Shown: piece after piece, positions 8,897-18,928 of the stretch
Numbering within the stretch: position 1 is the stretch's first letter
Layout of the letters: the number at the start of each line of letters is the position of its first letter
Origin: an uncultured Pseudohongiella sp.
GTDB lineage: Bacteria; Pseudomonadota; Gammaproteobacteria; Pseudomonadales; Pseudohongiellaceae
DNA: 64,000 bases
Direction: 5' to 3'
NCBI GenBank assembly: GCA_951812715.1
Contig: OX638323.1
Location: forward strand, 2,336,577-2,400,576
Notes under the pieces: generated by a model
Seen by the model: only the letters and a program-made list of their open reading frames with translations
Told to the model about the DNA's origin: nothing
The model's database searches: none
Position numbers and translations under genes: made by a program

Positions 8897-10225
8897 TCAC
8901 AGAATATAGCGAGCGAGATCTTCGTCCTGGGCCAGGTCCGCCAATTGTTTTTCGACATAGGCGCTGTCGATTACGAGTTTGCCGTTATTGCCGATCGCCA
9001 GGTCGGGCGCGCCGAAAGAGACTTCTTCCAGCAGGCGTTCCATTACCGTGTGCAGCCGCCGCGCGCCGATGTTCTCGGTGCGCTCGTTCACGCGCCAGGC
9101 GATCTCGGCGATCGTGCGAATACCGTCTTTGGCGAATTTCAGGCCCAGGCCATCGGTTCCAAGCAGAGCCTGGTATTGCTCGGTCAGGGACGCATCGGGT
9201 TCTTCGAGGATACGCTCGAAATCTTCCACCGTAAGCGCGTTCAATTCCACCCGGATCGGCAGTCGTCCTTGCAGTTCCGGTATCAGATCCGAAGGTTTGG
9301 AAAAGTGAAACGCTCCGGAAGCGATGAACAGGATGTGGTCGGTTCGCACCATGCCGTACTTGGTCTTGACGGTGGAGCCTTCGATCAGCGGCAGCAGGTC
9401 GCGCTGCACGCCCTCGCGGGAAACGCTGGCGCCGGTCAATTCGTGCTGGCTGGTTACCTTGTCGATTTCATCGAGAAAAACGATGCCGGTCTGCTCGGTG
9501 ACTTCCACGGCCCGGCTGCGGATATCCTCTTCGTCGATCAGTTTCGCCTGTTCCTCCTCGGTGACCGCTTTCAGCGCGGTGCTGACCGGCATCCGCCGCA
9601 ACTTCTTGCGGCCACTGTTCATGCTGGAAAACATGGACTTCAATTGGCTGGTCATGTCTTCCAGCCCAGGCGGAGTCATGATTTCAATTCCCGTCTGTTG
9701 CTCCGCGAGCTGCAGTTCGATTTCCCGCTTGTCGAGTTCGCCTTCGCGCAATTTTTTCCGGTAGAGCTGGCGTGTACTGGATTCCCGCTGTTCGCCTTCC
9801 TGCTCCCTGGCCCGCGGCAGCAATACATCAAGTATGCGTTCTTCGGCCCGGTCCATCGCCAGGTTCTCTACCTTCTGGATTTCAGCGTCCCGCAGCATCT
9901 TGATCGCGTCGTCAACCAGATCACGAATGATTGACTCCACGTCGCGGCCGACATAGCCGACTTCGGTAAACTTGGTTGCTTCCACCTTGATGAAAGGCGC
10001 CCGGGCAAGTCTGGCCAAGCGGCGGGCGATCTCGGTCTTGCCGACGCCAGTGGGACCGATCATCAGAATGTTCTTGGGCGTGATCTCATTGCGCATTTCT
10101 TCGTCGAGCCGCAGGCGCCGCCAGCGATTGCGCAGCGCTATGGCGACCGCGCGCTTGGCATCGTTCTGACCAACGATGTGCTTATCCAGCTCGGAGGTGA
10201 TTTCTCTCGGTGTCATCATGGACAT
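8897..10225 (-). CDS. hslU: HslU, ATPase of the HslVU protease
   Basis: AAA+ unfoldase that feeds substrates into the HslV peptidase. 442 residues from the ATG at 10225 ([20 protein letters not shown]), aligning residue by residue with the E. coli start MSEMTPREI. Walker A is GPTGVGKTE, Walker B is VFLDEIDKV, the pore loop region is [12 protein letters not shown], and the C-terminal anchor that docks into HslV is [14 protein letters not shown] stands upstream. It lies 32 bases after hslV in the usual operon. Confidence 0.96.
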   Translation of the reverse strand: MSMMTPREITSELDKHIVGQNDAKRAVAIALRNRWRRLRLDEEMRNEITPKNILMIGPTGVGKTEIARRLARLARAPFIKVEATKFTEVGYVGRDVESIIRDLVDDAIKMLRDAEIQKVENLAMDRAEERILDVLLPRAREQEGEQRESSTRQLYRKKLREGELDKREIELQLAEQQTGIEIMTPPGLEDMTSQLKSMFSSMNSGRKKLRRMPVSTALKAVTEEEQAKLIDEEDIRSRAVEVTEQTGIVFLDEIDKVTSQHELTGASVSREGVQRDLLPLIEGSTVKTKYGMVRTDHILFIASGAFHFSKPSDLIPELQGRLPIRVELNALTVEDFERILEEPDASLTEQYQALLGTDGLGLKFAKDGIRTIAEIAWRVNERTENIGARRLHTVMERLLEEVSFGAPDLAIGNNGKLVIDSAYVEKQLADLAQDEDLARYIL

Positions 10226-10257
10226 ATGAATGCTGTTCCCGGCCCGATTGCCGCCTG

Positions 10258-10809
10258 TTATTCGGACAATTGCAGTTCTTCGATGCAAAGGCTGTCATTG
10301 GTATAAACGCAGATAGCCGCCGCGATGCCGAGACTTTGTTCAACAATTTCCCGGGCGCCGAGTTCCGTATTGCGATACAGCGCCCGGGCCGCCGCCAGGG
10401 CGAAATTGCCGCCGGAACCGATGGCGAGAATTGAATCTTCCGGTTCGATCACATCGCCGTTGCCGGTGATGAGCAGGGAAGTCTCACGGTCCGCTACCAG
10501 CAACAGCGCTTCGAGCCGGCGCAGGGCGCGCTCGGTGCGCCACATCTTCGCCAGTTCCACCGAGGCGCGCAGCAGTTTGCCGTGATGCTGTTCCAACTGG
10601 GCTTCGAAGCGTTCGAACAAGGTGAAGGCGTCGGCGGTGCCGCCGGCGAATCCCGCCAGCACCGAATTCTTGTACAAGGTGCGCACCTTGCGCGCATTGC
10701 CCTTGAGCACGGTGTCGCCAAGGCTGACCTGTCCGTCGCCGCCGATCGCGACGCTATCGCCGCGGCGCACCGAAACGATCGTTGTGCCTCTATATTGATC
10801 CAATCCCAT
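10258..10809 (-). CDS. hslV: HslV, peptidase subunit of the HslVU protease
   Basis: Threonine peptidase of the proteasome-like HslVU complex. 183 residues. The catalytic TTIVSVRRG block begins at residue 9, after a short leader (MGLDQYRG). Other family members also carry such a leader, which must be removed to expose Thr. [15 protein letters not shown] and [17 protein letters not shown] are conserved. Co-transcribed with hslU. Confidence 0.95.
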   Translation of the reverse strand: MGLDQYRGTTIVSVRRGDSVAIGGDGQVSLGDTVLKGNARKVRTLYKNSVLAGFAGGTADAFTLFERFEAQLEQHHGKLLRASVELAKMWRTERALRRLEALLLVADRETSLLITGNGDVIEPEDSILAIGSGGNFALAAARALYRNTELGAREIVEQSLGIAAAICVYTNDSLCIEELQLSE

Positions 10810-10959
10810 TCTCCAGTGATAGCGATCAGCCGGCTATGCGACCGCCAGGCTGCCGCTTGCGCCCTGGCCGGTCCAGCTAGCAATAGTTGGGGTCGCGGCG
10901 AAAAAATCAATATCGCCGCTGCCGGCTTTGGTTAACGGTGGCGGGAATCGATCCGCGCG

Positions 10960-11661
10960 TCAAGGCAATGCTCGCCGGGCGGTCTCGATATTGTGCAAGC
11001 GGAACACCATCTCCGCTTCTTCCACCTTTTCCGCCGAGTCAAAAGGACCGGACTGGATCAGGAACATGGCGCCGTTCTGCCCGGGCCGTTGCATGATTTC
11101 CACATCGAGCCCGAGATTCCGCTGCCGTTCCAGCTCCGAAAGCGCCAATTCCTGTTGCCTGAATGCGCCGGATTGCAACACCGTACCCGTTTGGCCGCGG
11201 GAATCCGTCGACGCTGGCTCCGGTGCGGTCAGCACCGTTTCCGCCGGGCGCTGGGGCTCCAATGGCGTCGCGGGAGCCGGCTCGGGCGGCGCTACCGAAT
11301 CGGGAACGGGCGCTTCCAGTCCGGTGACGATGGATTCCGCTATCTGTTCAAGGGTCTCGGAGGCGATTTCAATCTGCATCTGGGCGGTAGGAGTCAATTG
11401 TCCGGCCAGTTGCTCGATCTCGTTCGCGCCGGGTTCAACCGGTTCCCCCGCGGGAACGTTTACTTCAACCTCGTTCTGCCGCAGCCGGTCGTAGAATTCG
11501 AATTCCAGCGCGCCGCCGGTATTGTCGGCGCTGTCCGGCAAGACTTCGCCGTCTTCCGGGCCCGGGGGCGACAGCACGAGATAAACCAGCAAGGCGGCTG
11601 ACGCCGCCAGCGCAAGCCACAGAATCCCGGCAGGAAACGATTGTGATTTCTTGCGTGCCAT
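10960..11661 (-). CDS. SPOR-domain cell-division protein (FtsN-like)
   Basis: A 233-residue bitopic protein: a short basic N-terminus (MARKKSQSFPAG), one membrane segment (about 12-30), a long Pro/Glu-rich periplasmic linker, and a C-terminal SPOR domain (about 155-233: LQSGAFRQQELALSELERQ, LIQSGPFDSAEKVEEAEMVF). SPOR domains bind denuded septal peptidoglycan. Its place between priA and hslV is where FtsN-like proteins sit in many gammaproteobacteria. The argS gene often found beside it is absent. Confidence 0.8.
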   Translation of the reverse strand: MARKKSQSFPAGILWLALAASAALLVYLVLSPPGPEDGEVLPDSADNTGGALEFEFYDRLRQNEVEVNVPAGEPVEPGANEIEQLAGQLTPTAQMQIEIASETLEQIAESIVTGLEAPVPDSVAPPEPAPATPLEPQRPAETVLTAPEPASTDSRGQTGTVLQSGAFRQQELALSELERQRNLGLDVEIMQRPGQNGAMFLIQSGPFDSAEKVEEAEMVFRLHNIETARRALP

Positions 11662-11838
11662 CTCTCTGACAATTTTCCTCGGCGCAGTTGCGCTTCCTGA
11701 AGGGTCCGGCGAATGAATTTCACCTCATTCGCATTGTATAGTGTCGGCAAATTACACCGAAAATCTGAGTATTCTCTGAACAATTCCTTCCCGGCAATTG
11801 TTGCATGTCGCCAATCCGGATTGTGAGTTAATTTCGCG

Positions 11839-14061
11839 TCACAGCAAATCGACAGGATCGACGTCGACCTGCCAGCGCAGACCGCCGGGAGCAGGCAATT
11901 CGTCGAGTTGGGGCAACAGACTATCTAGCACCGCATGCAGTTTTGGCCTGCTTTGGCCGCGCAGCAGCAAGTGCATGCGATAGCGGGATTGCCGTTTTTC
12001 CATTGGCGCCGGCAGCGGGCCGGTCAAATGAATCTGTTGCGCGCCGCGGACGGCTTCGATACCTTGCCGCGCCCGGCGCAGAAAGGCCAGTGCCGCAATC
12101 CGGTCCCGCGATTCGGCTCGGACCAGGCACAAATAGGAATAGGGCGGCATGCCGGCGGCCTGCCGTTCCGCGAGCAGGTGCCGGGCAAACTCGGAATAAG
12201 TCGATCCGATGATATGTTGGAGAGTTTCGTGCTCGGCGCGCCGGGTCTGGACAAGCACTTCGCCTGGACGCCCGCTGCCTCGCCCGGCGCGCCCCGCAAC
12301 CTGGGTAATCAATTGCGCCATCTGCTCCTGGCCGCGAAAATCGGGTGAAAACAGTCCGCTATCGGCATCGACGATCAGCGCCAGCGTGATGCCCGGAAAA
12401 TGGTGGCCCTTGGCCAGCATCTGGGTACCGATGAGTATGGCCGGTTCACCCCGGATTACAGCCGCCAGCAATTTCCTGAACTTGTCCTTGCCGCGAGTCG
12501 AATCGCGATCGATGCGCAGCACTGGCGTTGCCGGAAACTCCTTTTGCAGATGCGTTTCGATCTGCTGGGTGCCGAGTCCCGATGTGCCCAGATCGGCCTG
12601 CCGGCATACCGGGCAGCGCTCGGGAATCGCCAGCGACGATCCACAATGATGGCAGCGCTGCCGCGGCGGCTGCGCATGCACCGTAAGGTAGGCGCTGCAA
12701 TTCCCGCATTGCGCTGTCCAGCCGCAAAGCAGGCAATTCAGGATCGGCGCGAAGCCGCGCCGGTTGATGAATACCAGTGTCTGGTTGCCTGCTTCAAGAT
12801 GTTGGCCGATCTTCATCAAGGCGAGTTCCGACAGCCCGCCGGGCAGGTGCTGGTTGGCGATATCCAGTGGCTGCAGGCGCGCCGGGACCGAATCGCCGGC
12901 GCGATAAGGCAAGTCTAACCGCAGGAAACGGCCTGACTCGGCGTTGTAAAAGCTCTCGAGGCTTGGCGTGGCGGAACCAAGCACGACGCCGATGTTTTCC
13001 TTGCGGGCGCGCATGACGGCCAAATCCCGCGCTGAATAGCGAAAGCCCTCTTGTTGCTTGAACGAGGCATCGTGCTCCTCATCGACGATGATCAGGCCCG
13101 GTCTGGCCATGGGCGTGAACACTCCCGAGCGCGTGCCGATCAGGATGGCGGCGCTGCCTTCGGCCGCCTGCCGCCAGGCTTGCAGGCGTTCCCGATCGCT
13201 CAAGCCGGAATGAATTACTGCCAGCGGTAAGGAGAATCGCTGCCGGAAGCGATCTATGGTCTGAGGCGTCAGGCCGATCTCGGGCACCAGCACCAGGCAT
13301 TGGCGGCCGGCGGCGAGTTCTTCTTCCATCAGCCGCATATAGACTTCGGTCTTGCCCGAACCCGTGACGCCATTGACCAGGGCGCAGCGAAATCCCGTTC
13401 CGGCGGCGCGGAACTTTTCGACGGCGGCGGCTTGTTCCGCGTTCAGCGGCGGCCGGGCAGCGCTTCCGGGCCGCCAGGGACGAAAACCGGGAGCGGCTTG
13501 CGCGATGCGGGATTCCTTCCGCACCAGGCCATTGCGCGCCAGTTGCCGCAGCAATTCCAGACTGAATCCGGCCTCGTCCAGCTCGGAACGGGTGATGCTG
13601 CCTTTCTGGATAATGAATTCAAGCAATTGCCGCTGGCGCCTGGCCCGGCCAGGTAATGACCCGGCTGCGGCAGACCAGACCGTGACTTCGTCGTATAGTG
13701 GCGCGCCCCGGCGCAAGAGGGCGGGTACGGCGGCGGCCAGCGCCTCTCCAACTGGATGATGATAGTAATCGGCGCTCCATTGCAGCAGTTCCAGCAGCGC
13801 CGGGCTGAACAATGGCCGGGAATCGATCATGCCAAGTGCGGGTCTTAGCTGGCCGCGACTGATTTCGCTGTGGTTGCCCTTCGCCAGCAAGTACCCGATC
13901 AAAGTGCGGGAGCCGAATGGCGCCTTGATGCGACAGCCGGGGCGGAATCCTGTAACCTGTTCTCCCGCCGGCGGCAGGTAGTCGAATAGACGCCGCAGAG
14001 GCAGCGGCACGGCAACGCGGAGGATGAGGTCACCGTGGTTCGAGTCCTCTTTATCTGGCAT
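11839..14061 (-). CDS. priA: PriA, primosomal replication-restart helicase
   Basis: 3'-5' helicase that reloads the replisome at stalled forks. 740 residues from the ATG at 14061 (MPDKEDSNHGDLILRVAVPL); E. coli PriA has 732. Walker A is NGVTGSGKTEVYM, Walker B VDEEHD followed by SFKQQEG. The zinc-binding cysteines are in CLLCGWTAQCGNC, CHHCGS and CPVC, and the helicase motifs ATPSLES and QVAGRAGRG are present. A longer in-frame reading to 14223 would run through the two-hairpin repeat and is unlikely to be translated. Confidence 0.95.
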   Translation of the reverse strand: MPDKEDSNHGDLILRVAVPLPLRRLFDYLPPAGEQVTGFRPGCRIKAPFGSRTLIGYLLAKGNHSEISRGQLRPALGMIDSRPLFSPALLELLQWSADYYHHPVGEALAAAVPALLRRGAPLYDEVTVWSAAAGSLPGRARRQRQLLEFIIQKGSITRSELDEAGFSLELLRQLARNGLVRKESRIAQAAPGFRPWRPGSAARPPLNAEQAAAVEKFRAAGTGFRCALVNGVTGSGKTEVYMRLMEEELAAGRQCLVLVPEIGLTPQTIDRFRQRFSLPLAVIHSGLSDRERLQAWRQAAEGSAAILIGTRSGVFTPMARPGLIIVDEEHDASFKQQEGFRYSARDLAVMRARKENIGVVLGSATPSLESFYNAESGRFLRLDLPYRAGDSVPARLQPLDIANQHLPGGLSELALMKIGQHLEAGNQTLVFINRRGFAPILNCLLCGWTAQCGNCSAYLTVHAQPPRQRCHHCGSSLAIPERCPVCRQADLGTSGLGTQQIETHLQKEFPATPVLRIDRDSTRGKDKFRKLLAAVIRGEPAILIGTQMLAKGHHFPGITLALIVDADSGLFSPDFRGQEQMAQLITQVAGRAGRGSGRPGEVLVQTRRAEHETLQHIIGSTYSEFARHLLAERQAAGMPPYSYLCLVRAESRDRIAALAFLRRARQGIEAVRGAQQIHLTGPLPAPMEKRQSRYRMHLLLRGQSRPKLHAVLDSLLPQLDELPAPGGLRWQVDVDPVDLL

Positions 14062-14111
14062 GCATGAAACCGGAACAGTCAGCGTCGTGGAATGTAAAGG
14101 AAGCTGTGACT

Positions 14112-14222
14112 TATCGAAGTTGCCGCGCGGCACATGGATACGTCGCCGAATTTGATCGCGTAAGCTGTTGAATTCGGGAGCAAAACAAAACCGAGCTCGT
14201 TTTGCGGTAATGAACGATTCCA
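14112..14222 (-). repeat. two-hairpin intergenic element, copy A (upstream of priA)
   Basis: Reading the minus strand, this stretch matches copies at 36219 and 41245: GGAAT, CGCAAAAC, GTTTTGTTTTGCTC, GAATTCAAC-GCTTACGC, ATTCGGCG-CGTATCC, TGCCGCG. It can form an AT-rich hairpin (CAAAAC / GTTTTG) and a weaker GC-rich one. It ends about 50 bases before the priA start codon, in the same orientation as the gene. It is the most diverged of the three copies. Confidence 0.65.
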
Positions 14223-14312
14223 TGGTGGGAACGGTTCAGGGAATATTAGTTCCAAATACATCCGCGAACAACCGTGCCGGCGAGTGATTTTATAACTACG
14301 GTGAAAATTGAG

Positions 14313-14612
14313 ATGAGCGGGGAAGACTCCATACCAGGCGAACTGATCGAGATCAGGGACCGGATCGACGCAATCGATCGGGGCATCGTCGAACTGTTGC
14401 GCGAGCGCTTCGCGTTGACCTACGAAATTGGGCTGCTCAAGGCCAGCCGGGAATTGACCTCGCTCGATGCGCGGCGAGAGGAAGAAAAACTGCGAGCCCT
14501 GACCGCTCTGAGCGAAGCAAACAAGCTGGATCCGAATCTTGTGCGAGACGTTTTCCGCCGCATCATGGACGAGGTGGTGCGCAACCACGAACGGCTCAGG
14601 ACGAAGTCATAG
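14313..14612 (+). CDS. monofunctional AroQ-type chorismate mutase
   Basis: Converts chorismate to prephenate for phenylalanine and tyrosine. About 99 residues from the ATG at 14313; an in-frame GTG at 14301 or 14274 is possible. Aligned to the E. coli PheA mutase domain, the active-site Arg11 (EIRDRID), Arg28 (LLRERF), Lys39 (GLLK) and the Asp/Arg/Glu trio (LDARRE) are kept. Ser84 appears as Val and Gln88 as His. It stands alone, with no prephenate dehydratase fused. Divergent from priA. Confidence 0.82.
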   Translation: MSGEDSIPGELIEIRDRIDAIDRGIVELLRERFALTYEIGLLKASRELTSLDARREEEKLRALTALSEANKLDPNLVRDVFRRIMDEVVRNHERLRTKS

Positions 14613-14950
14613 CGCCCGTTTGCGGCAGGAATTGCCGCTACCATCGGCACCTGCGGAATATCGGTCCATTATTTGCGGCAAGTGCGCGTTATTCCTGGTA
14701 ATTCCTGTTCCCGGGAATTTCTGTATCTCGCCGCCACCGGAGTATCCAGTTGCCAATGGCGCGGGAAACGAGCTGGCGGGAAACTCCGCGGTCGGCAATC
14801 CAGCGGAAATTGACTTATTGTTCGAGCCGCCGGACCGGCAATTGCATTTGAATCATTTCAATCCGACCAAGGCGGGGAATGTCGCACCGGAAGCAGGTCA
14901 TGCGGGCGACAGTTGCTATTTCATGTGTTCCCGGTTTCTCCGCGAAGTTG
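14613..14950. other. non-coding gap, nothing recognised
   Basis: 338 bases between the stop of the chorismate mutase and the stop of the methyltransferase (convergent). I see a short palindrome TTCCCGGGAA near 14706-14720 but no terminator with a T-run and no convincing gene. Confidence 0.4.
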
Positions 14951-15958
14951 CTACGGTTCTCGGACCGATTCCGGTTTCCGCGCTTGAACCAGAAAGCTTG
15001 GCGTAAAAATGCCGAGTCGCCCCGCTTCCACCAGTGCATCCGCGGCGATGTTCAGCATTTTTGCCGCATCGCTGGCGCCCGGAGGCGCAATCCGGAGCCA
15101 CTCGAGCAGTCTCGTGACATTGGCGGTGCAAAATCTTCCCAGGGGCATGCGCGCGAGGGAAGAGATCGATAAATCCCTGCTTTCGAGAGAACAATACCAA
15201 GGGGTTTCCGGATCGGAATTGCGCGCATGATCGTCAGCGCACAGTATCTCGAAGCCCACTTGCCTGATGCTGTCGATCTGTTCCTGGGCGGTGAAAAGGC
15301 TCGGCGTTGCGTTGGCGAATTCGACCCGGCCGCGAACGTCCCTGTGCCATGGGTCGCCATCGTCATAAAGTTCGGTAAGCACCCAATCGAAAATCACCAA
15401 CTTGCCGCCTGGCTTCAACGCGCGGAAAACTTCCCCGAATGCCTGGACTCTGTCGGGGGAGTGGCAGACCGCTTCGATCGAATACATGGCATCGAAATGA
15501 TTGTCCGCGAAAGGCAAGTCCAGAAAATTCGCCTGTATGAACTCGCAGCTTTGCTCAAGACCGGCCTTTTCAACGAGCGCGCGTCCGCGTTGGATCTGGT
15601 GTTTGCTGATATTGACCCCAGCCACCCTGGCGCCGCTGACCTTCGCAATATGCAGCATCGGTCCGCCAATGCCACAGCCGATATCGCCCGCGATCATTCC
15701 GGCTTCAAGCCCCAGCAGCTTGACGATTTCTTCTTGCTGGTCGCGCTGGCTGGCAGCAAGGCTACGATTGCTCGAGCGAGGAGCAAAGTGAAATGAGGTT
15801 CCCCAGCCAAACTCGTAAAAGCTCGTGACGGCGTCGTAAAAACGACTGACAATTATAGGTTGGGTATTTACCTTGTCTTGCTGCGCCTGATCCGGGTACC
15901 GGGATTGCAATTCCCGAAATTCTTCAAGCGCCGCGCCAATTTCTTTAGTTTCTTCCAT
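14951..15958 (-). CDS. sterol 24-C-methyltransferase homologue (SMT family)
   Basis: 335 residues, SAM-dependent methyltransferase. Beyond the general motif (GDIGCGIGG, 91-99), it carries the signatures that mark eukaryotic SMT/Erg6: YEFGWGTSFHFAPR (48-61, Erg6 YEYGWGSSFHF), IEAVCHSPD (161-169, Erg6 IEATCHAP), FDWVLTELYDD (Erg6 YEWVMTDKYD), PWYCSL, LGRFCTANVTRLLE, and the C-terminal AADALVEAGRLGIFTPSF (305-322; Erg6 GLVAGGKSKLFTPM). SMTs add a methyl to C-24 of the sterol side chain. No sterol-synthesis gene is near, so the substrate may be imported sterol or another isoprenoid. It stands alone, convergent with the chorismate mutase and divergent from rpmE. Confidence 0.8.
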   Translation of the reverse strand: MEETKEIGAALEEFRELQSRYPDQAQQDKVNTQPIIVSRFYDAVTSFYEFGWGTSFHFAPRSSNRSLAASQRDQQEEIVKLLGLEAGMIAGDIGCGIGGPMLHIAKVSGARVAGVNISKHQIQRGRALVEKAGLEQSCEFIQANFLDLPFADNHFDAMYSIEAVCHSPDRVQAFGEVFRALKPGGKLVIFDWVLTELYDDGDPWHRDVRGRVEFANATPSLFTAQEQIDSIRQVGFEILCADDHARNSDPETPWYCSLESRDLSISSLARMPLGRFCTANVTRLLEWLRIAPPGASDAAKMLNIAADALVEAGRLGIFTPSFLVQARKPESVREP

Positions 15959-16112
15959 TCTTTCGGCTACTTTTAAAAACGAATATCAAAATTTCAATGA
16001 TTGGAACCGTCGCGGATATTGCTAACGCGCCCCGGCCTGTTAGAATGCTCGCCCCGCTGGGATCGCGGATCGACGTCCTCGCGCGGTTGCATCAGATTTG
16101 AGATTGTAGCTC

Positions 16113-16322
16113 ATGAAGCCAGAAATTCATCCGGAATACGCGCAAATCAAGGCCACTTGCAGTTGCGGCAATGTGATCGAGACCCGGTCCACGCTTTGCA
16201 AGGATATCCTGATCGAGGTCTGTTCACAGTGCCACCCGTTCTATACCGGCAAGCAGAAGATTCTTGACTCCGGTGGCCGGGTGGACCGGTTCAAGCGGCG
16301 TTTCGGCGACCGCCGGGCCTGA
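16113..16322 (+). CDS. rpmE: ribosomal protein L31, zinc-binding form
   Basis: 69 residues: [20 protein letters not shown] and [13 protein letters not shown] are diagnostic. Cys16, Cys18, Cys37 and Cys40 form the zinc site, so this is the C+ form used under zinc sufficiency. In many relatives rpmE is next to priA; here the chorismate mutase and SMT-like genes lie between them. Confidence 0.96.
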   Translation: MKPEIHPEYAQIKATCSCGNVIETRSTLCKDILIEVCSQCHPFYTGKQKILDSGGRVDRFKRRFGDRRA

Positions 16323-16333
16323 CGCGCGATAAT

Positions 16334-18706
16334 TCAAAAGATCGTTTCGGTGCTGAGCGGTTGCTGTTCGTCGGCGTCCGCTTCCGCGCCGATTGCCTGC
16401 TCGGCGTTGATTTCAGGCGCGTTTTCAGCCAGAAAATACTCGAATACCGCGTTCGGATCGCCGGGGGTGGCGAGCGCGCCGGTACCACGGTCGACGAGGC
16501 GGTCGACAATGCCATCCGGCCGGCCCGGACTGCTTTCCGGTTCTCCTTCCAGCGCCTGTTTCATGTAGTCGATCCAGATCGGCGCCGCGACCGTGGCGCC
16601 TTGTTCCCTTTCGCCCAGCGGTTCAGGCTGGTCGAAGCCGATAAACACTGTTGTGGCCAGATTTTGGTTGAAACCTGAAAACCAGAGTTCCCGCGGGCCA
16701 TTGGTGGTGCCCGTCTTGCCCATCAGATCGGACCGGTCAATTTCCCGCTGTACGCTAGCGCCGCTGCCTTCTTCAATCACCGACCGCAACATGGAGCCGA
16801 GAATGAAGGCGACACGCTCGTCCATGACGCGTTGGGGGGCCGCCGGCGGGAAGGCGGCGCCGAATTCGGTGGAACAATCCTCGCATGCCGGCGGCGGTTC
16901 GGCGCGAAATACCACTCCTTCGGCGATATTCGAAATTTGCCTCACCAGCCATGGATTGACTTTAATGCCGCCATTGGCGATTGCCGCGTAGCCGGCGACG
17001 ATATCGAGCGGCTCGGTGTCCTGGCTGCCAAGCGCCACGGTGAGGTCATTGGCGGGAAAGCTTTCGGTCGGGAATCCAAACCTGCCGATGTACGGAAGCA
17101 CCGTAGCCGAACCGAGTTGATCGTACAGGCGCACCGCGGGCACGTTACGCGATTCCCGCAGGGCATGGCGCAAGGTGATCGGTCCCAGAAAATTGTTTTC
17201 GTAATTGCTGGGGCGGTAGTCGCCGCGCGTGAATGGAGCATCGTTAATCTTGCTGGCGGGTGAATATCCGTTGGCCAGCGCCGCGGCATACAGGAAGGGT
17301 TTGAAGTTGGAACCCGGCGGCCGGGGCGTGGTAACCCGGTTCACTTGACTGAGCCGGAAATCGTAGCCGCCGACCAGCGCCAGGATCGATCCGTCATTGG
17401 GGGATACGGATACCAGCGCACCCTGAATATCCGGCACCTGTCCCAGTTGCCATTCCCCTTCCACTTCCCGAACCCGAATCAGGTCGCCGGCGGCCACGAC
17501 GTCTCCGGCAGCCTGGGGCGGTGGCCAGGCCTCGTTGCGGTTGCGGAACCGGTAGGCCCAGCGGATGCCTTGCCAGGGCACGGTAATGACTTCTCCCGAT
17601 TGCAGCAAGGCGGTGAAGGATCGCGATTGCACCCCGGTTACGATGGCGGGCCGCTGCTTGCCGTAGGTTGGAACGCCTTCGAGTTCCCGCAACCATTGCC
17701 GCAGCGGTTCCACCGAGTCGGCCGGATAATTGGCCGCCGGCCCTCGATAGCCGTGACGTTTGTCGTAGTAGTTTTCGAGCCCGTTTATCAAAGCCTTGTT
17801 TGCCATTAACTGCTTGTCGCCATCGATGCTGGTGATGACTTCAAAACCCTGGGTATAGGTACTCTCACCGAAACGCTCATAAAGCTCCTGGCGGACCATT
17901 TCCGCCACATACGGCGCCGGCACTTCAATGTTTCGGCTGCGTCTTCTGGCCGTCACCGGCATGGCTTTGGCGACTTCAAATTCCTCCGCGTTGATCATTT
18001 CCTCCCTGAACATGTTGGCGAGCCGGGTCTCGCGGCGGCGCAAGGCTCGTTCCGGGTCGGCCAGGGGATTGCACGCCGAAGGACAGGGCAGCAGAGAGAT
18101 CATCATGGCCGCTTCGGCGAGGGTCAGTTCGTTGACATCCTTGCCGTAATAGATCGAGGCAGCGGCGCCGATGCCGTCGGCGCCGGATCCGAAATAGATC
18201 GTGTTCAGATGCAGGGTCAGGATTTCCTCTTTGGTCAATTCCCGCTGTATCTGCAGCGCAAACGGAATTTCCTTGAACTTGCGCATGTAGACATTGTCGC
18301 TGTCGAAGGAAAGGTTTTTCGCCAACTGCATGGTAATGGTGCTGCCTCCTCCGAAACGGTTGCCGGTAATGAAGCCGTAGAATCCGCGCAGCAGGCTCTG
18401 GGCGTCGACGCCAGGATGCGAGTAAAAGCGCACGTCTTCGTTTGCTATCAGCGCGTCGATGAGTACCTGCGGCAGGTCTTCGTATTCCACCGGGTCGCGG
18501 CGGTTGCCGATTTCATCGATCAATAGCAAGTCGGAGGTGTAGATGCGCAGCGGCGTTTCGAGCTGCACGTCGCGGTAAGTTTCGGCGGAAGGAAGCAAAG
18601 GCGCCAGGTACAGATAGGCCGCGGAGGCAACCATGCAAATGCCGGCCACGCAGGCAAGCACGAACAGGCCACCCCACTTCACATACGGTTTCAATCTGGC
18701 GTTCAC
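16334..18706 (-). CDS. mrcA: penicillin-binding protein 1A, bifunctional peptidoglycan synthase
   Basis: Polymerises and cross-links peptidoglycan from the inner membrane. 790 residues with one N-terminal membrane anchor (about 13-35). The glycosyltransferase domain has the catalytic Glu90 (ANEDVRFYSHPGVD) and GGSTITMQLAKN. An OB-like insert follows. The transpeptidase has S466-N-F-K469, S519-R-N and K664-T-G. The C-terminal tail is acidic and unstructured. Divergent from the pilM operon, the standard ponA-pilM arrangement in gammaproteobacteria. Confidence 0.95.
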   Translation of the reverse strand: MNARLKPYVKWGGLFVLACVAGICMVASAAYLYLAPLLPSAETYRDVQLETPLRIYTSDLLLIDEIGNRRDPVEYEDLPQVLIDALIANEDVRFYSHPGVDAQSLLRGFYGFITGNRFGGGSTITMQLAKNLSFDSDNVYMRKFKEIPFALQIQRELTKEEILTLHLNTIYFGSGADGIGAAASIYYGKDVNELTLAEAAMMISLLPCPSACNPLADPERALRRRETRLANMFREEMINAEEFEVAKAMPVTARRRSRNIEVPAPYVAEMVRQELYERFGESTYTQGFEVITSIDGDKQLMANKALINGLENYYDKRHGYRGPAANYPADSVEPLRQWLRELEGVPTYGKQRPAIVTGVQSRSFTALLQSGEVITVPWQGIRWAYRFRNRNEAWPPPQAAGDVVAAGDLIRVREVEGEWQLGQVPDIQGALVSVSPNDGSILALVGGYDFRLSQVNRVTTPRPPGSNFKPFLYAAALANGYSPASKINDAPFTRGDYRPSNYENNFLGPITLRHALRESRNVPAVRLYDQLGSATVLPYIGRFGFPTESFPANDLTVALGSQDTEPLDIVAGYAAIANGGIKVNPWLVRQISNIAEGVVFRAEPPPACEDCSTEFGAAFPPAAPQRVMDERVAFILGSMLRSVIEEGSGASVQREIDRSDLMGKTGTTNGPRELWFSGFNQNLATTVFIGFDQPEPLGEREQGATVAAPIWIDYMKQALEGEPESSPGRPDGIVDRLVDRGTGALATPGDPNAVFEYFLAENAPEINAEQAIGAEADADEQQPLSTETIF

Positions 18707-18928
18707 GCAATATCCCGTGCCGCGTCAGAGATTCGCGTCCGGGCCGGGAACCTGTCCGGGGAATCGGTTAAGCGGCGCAACTGCTAATGAGTATACACCC
18801 CGCCACCCGCCTTTGCCGCCGGTTTCGATGCCTCGAATTCCGCCCGCCAACTTTTTTCGTCTGGTTTCATGCCTTTTCCGCCGCTTGCTGCTACACCTTG
18901 GGTCACGGAAATTCTGCAGGAAGCGCCA

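Noticed and set aside
8774..9934. 386-codon plus-strand frame opposite hslU
   Set aside because: Shadow of a highly conserved gene.
10258..10809. HslV with an abnormal N-terminus
   Set aside because: The eight-residue leader before the catalytic Thr is seen in other HslV proteins, so it is normal variation rather than a defect.
14062..14223. N-terminal extension of PriA to an ATG at 14223
   Set aside because: The added residues are a translation of the two-hairpin repeat also found in the rlmE and tpiA gaps. PriA aligns from 14061.
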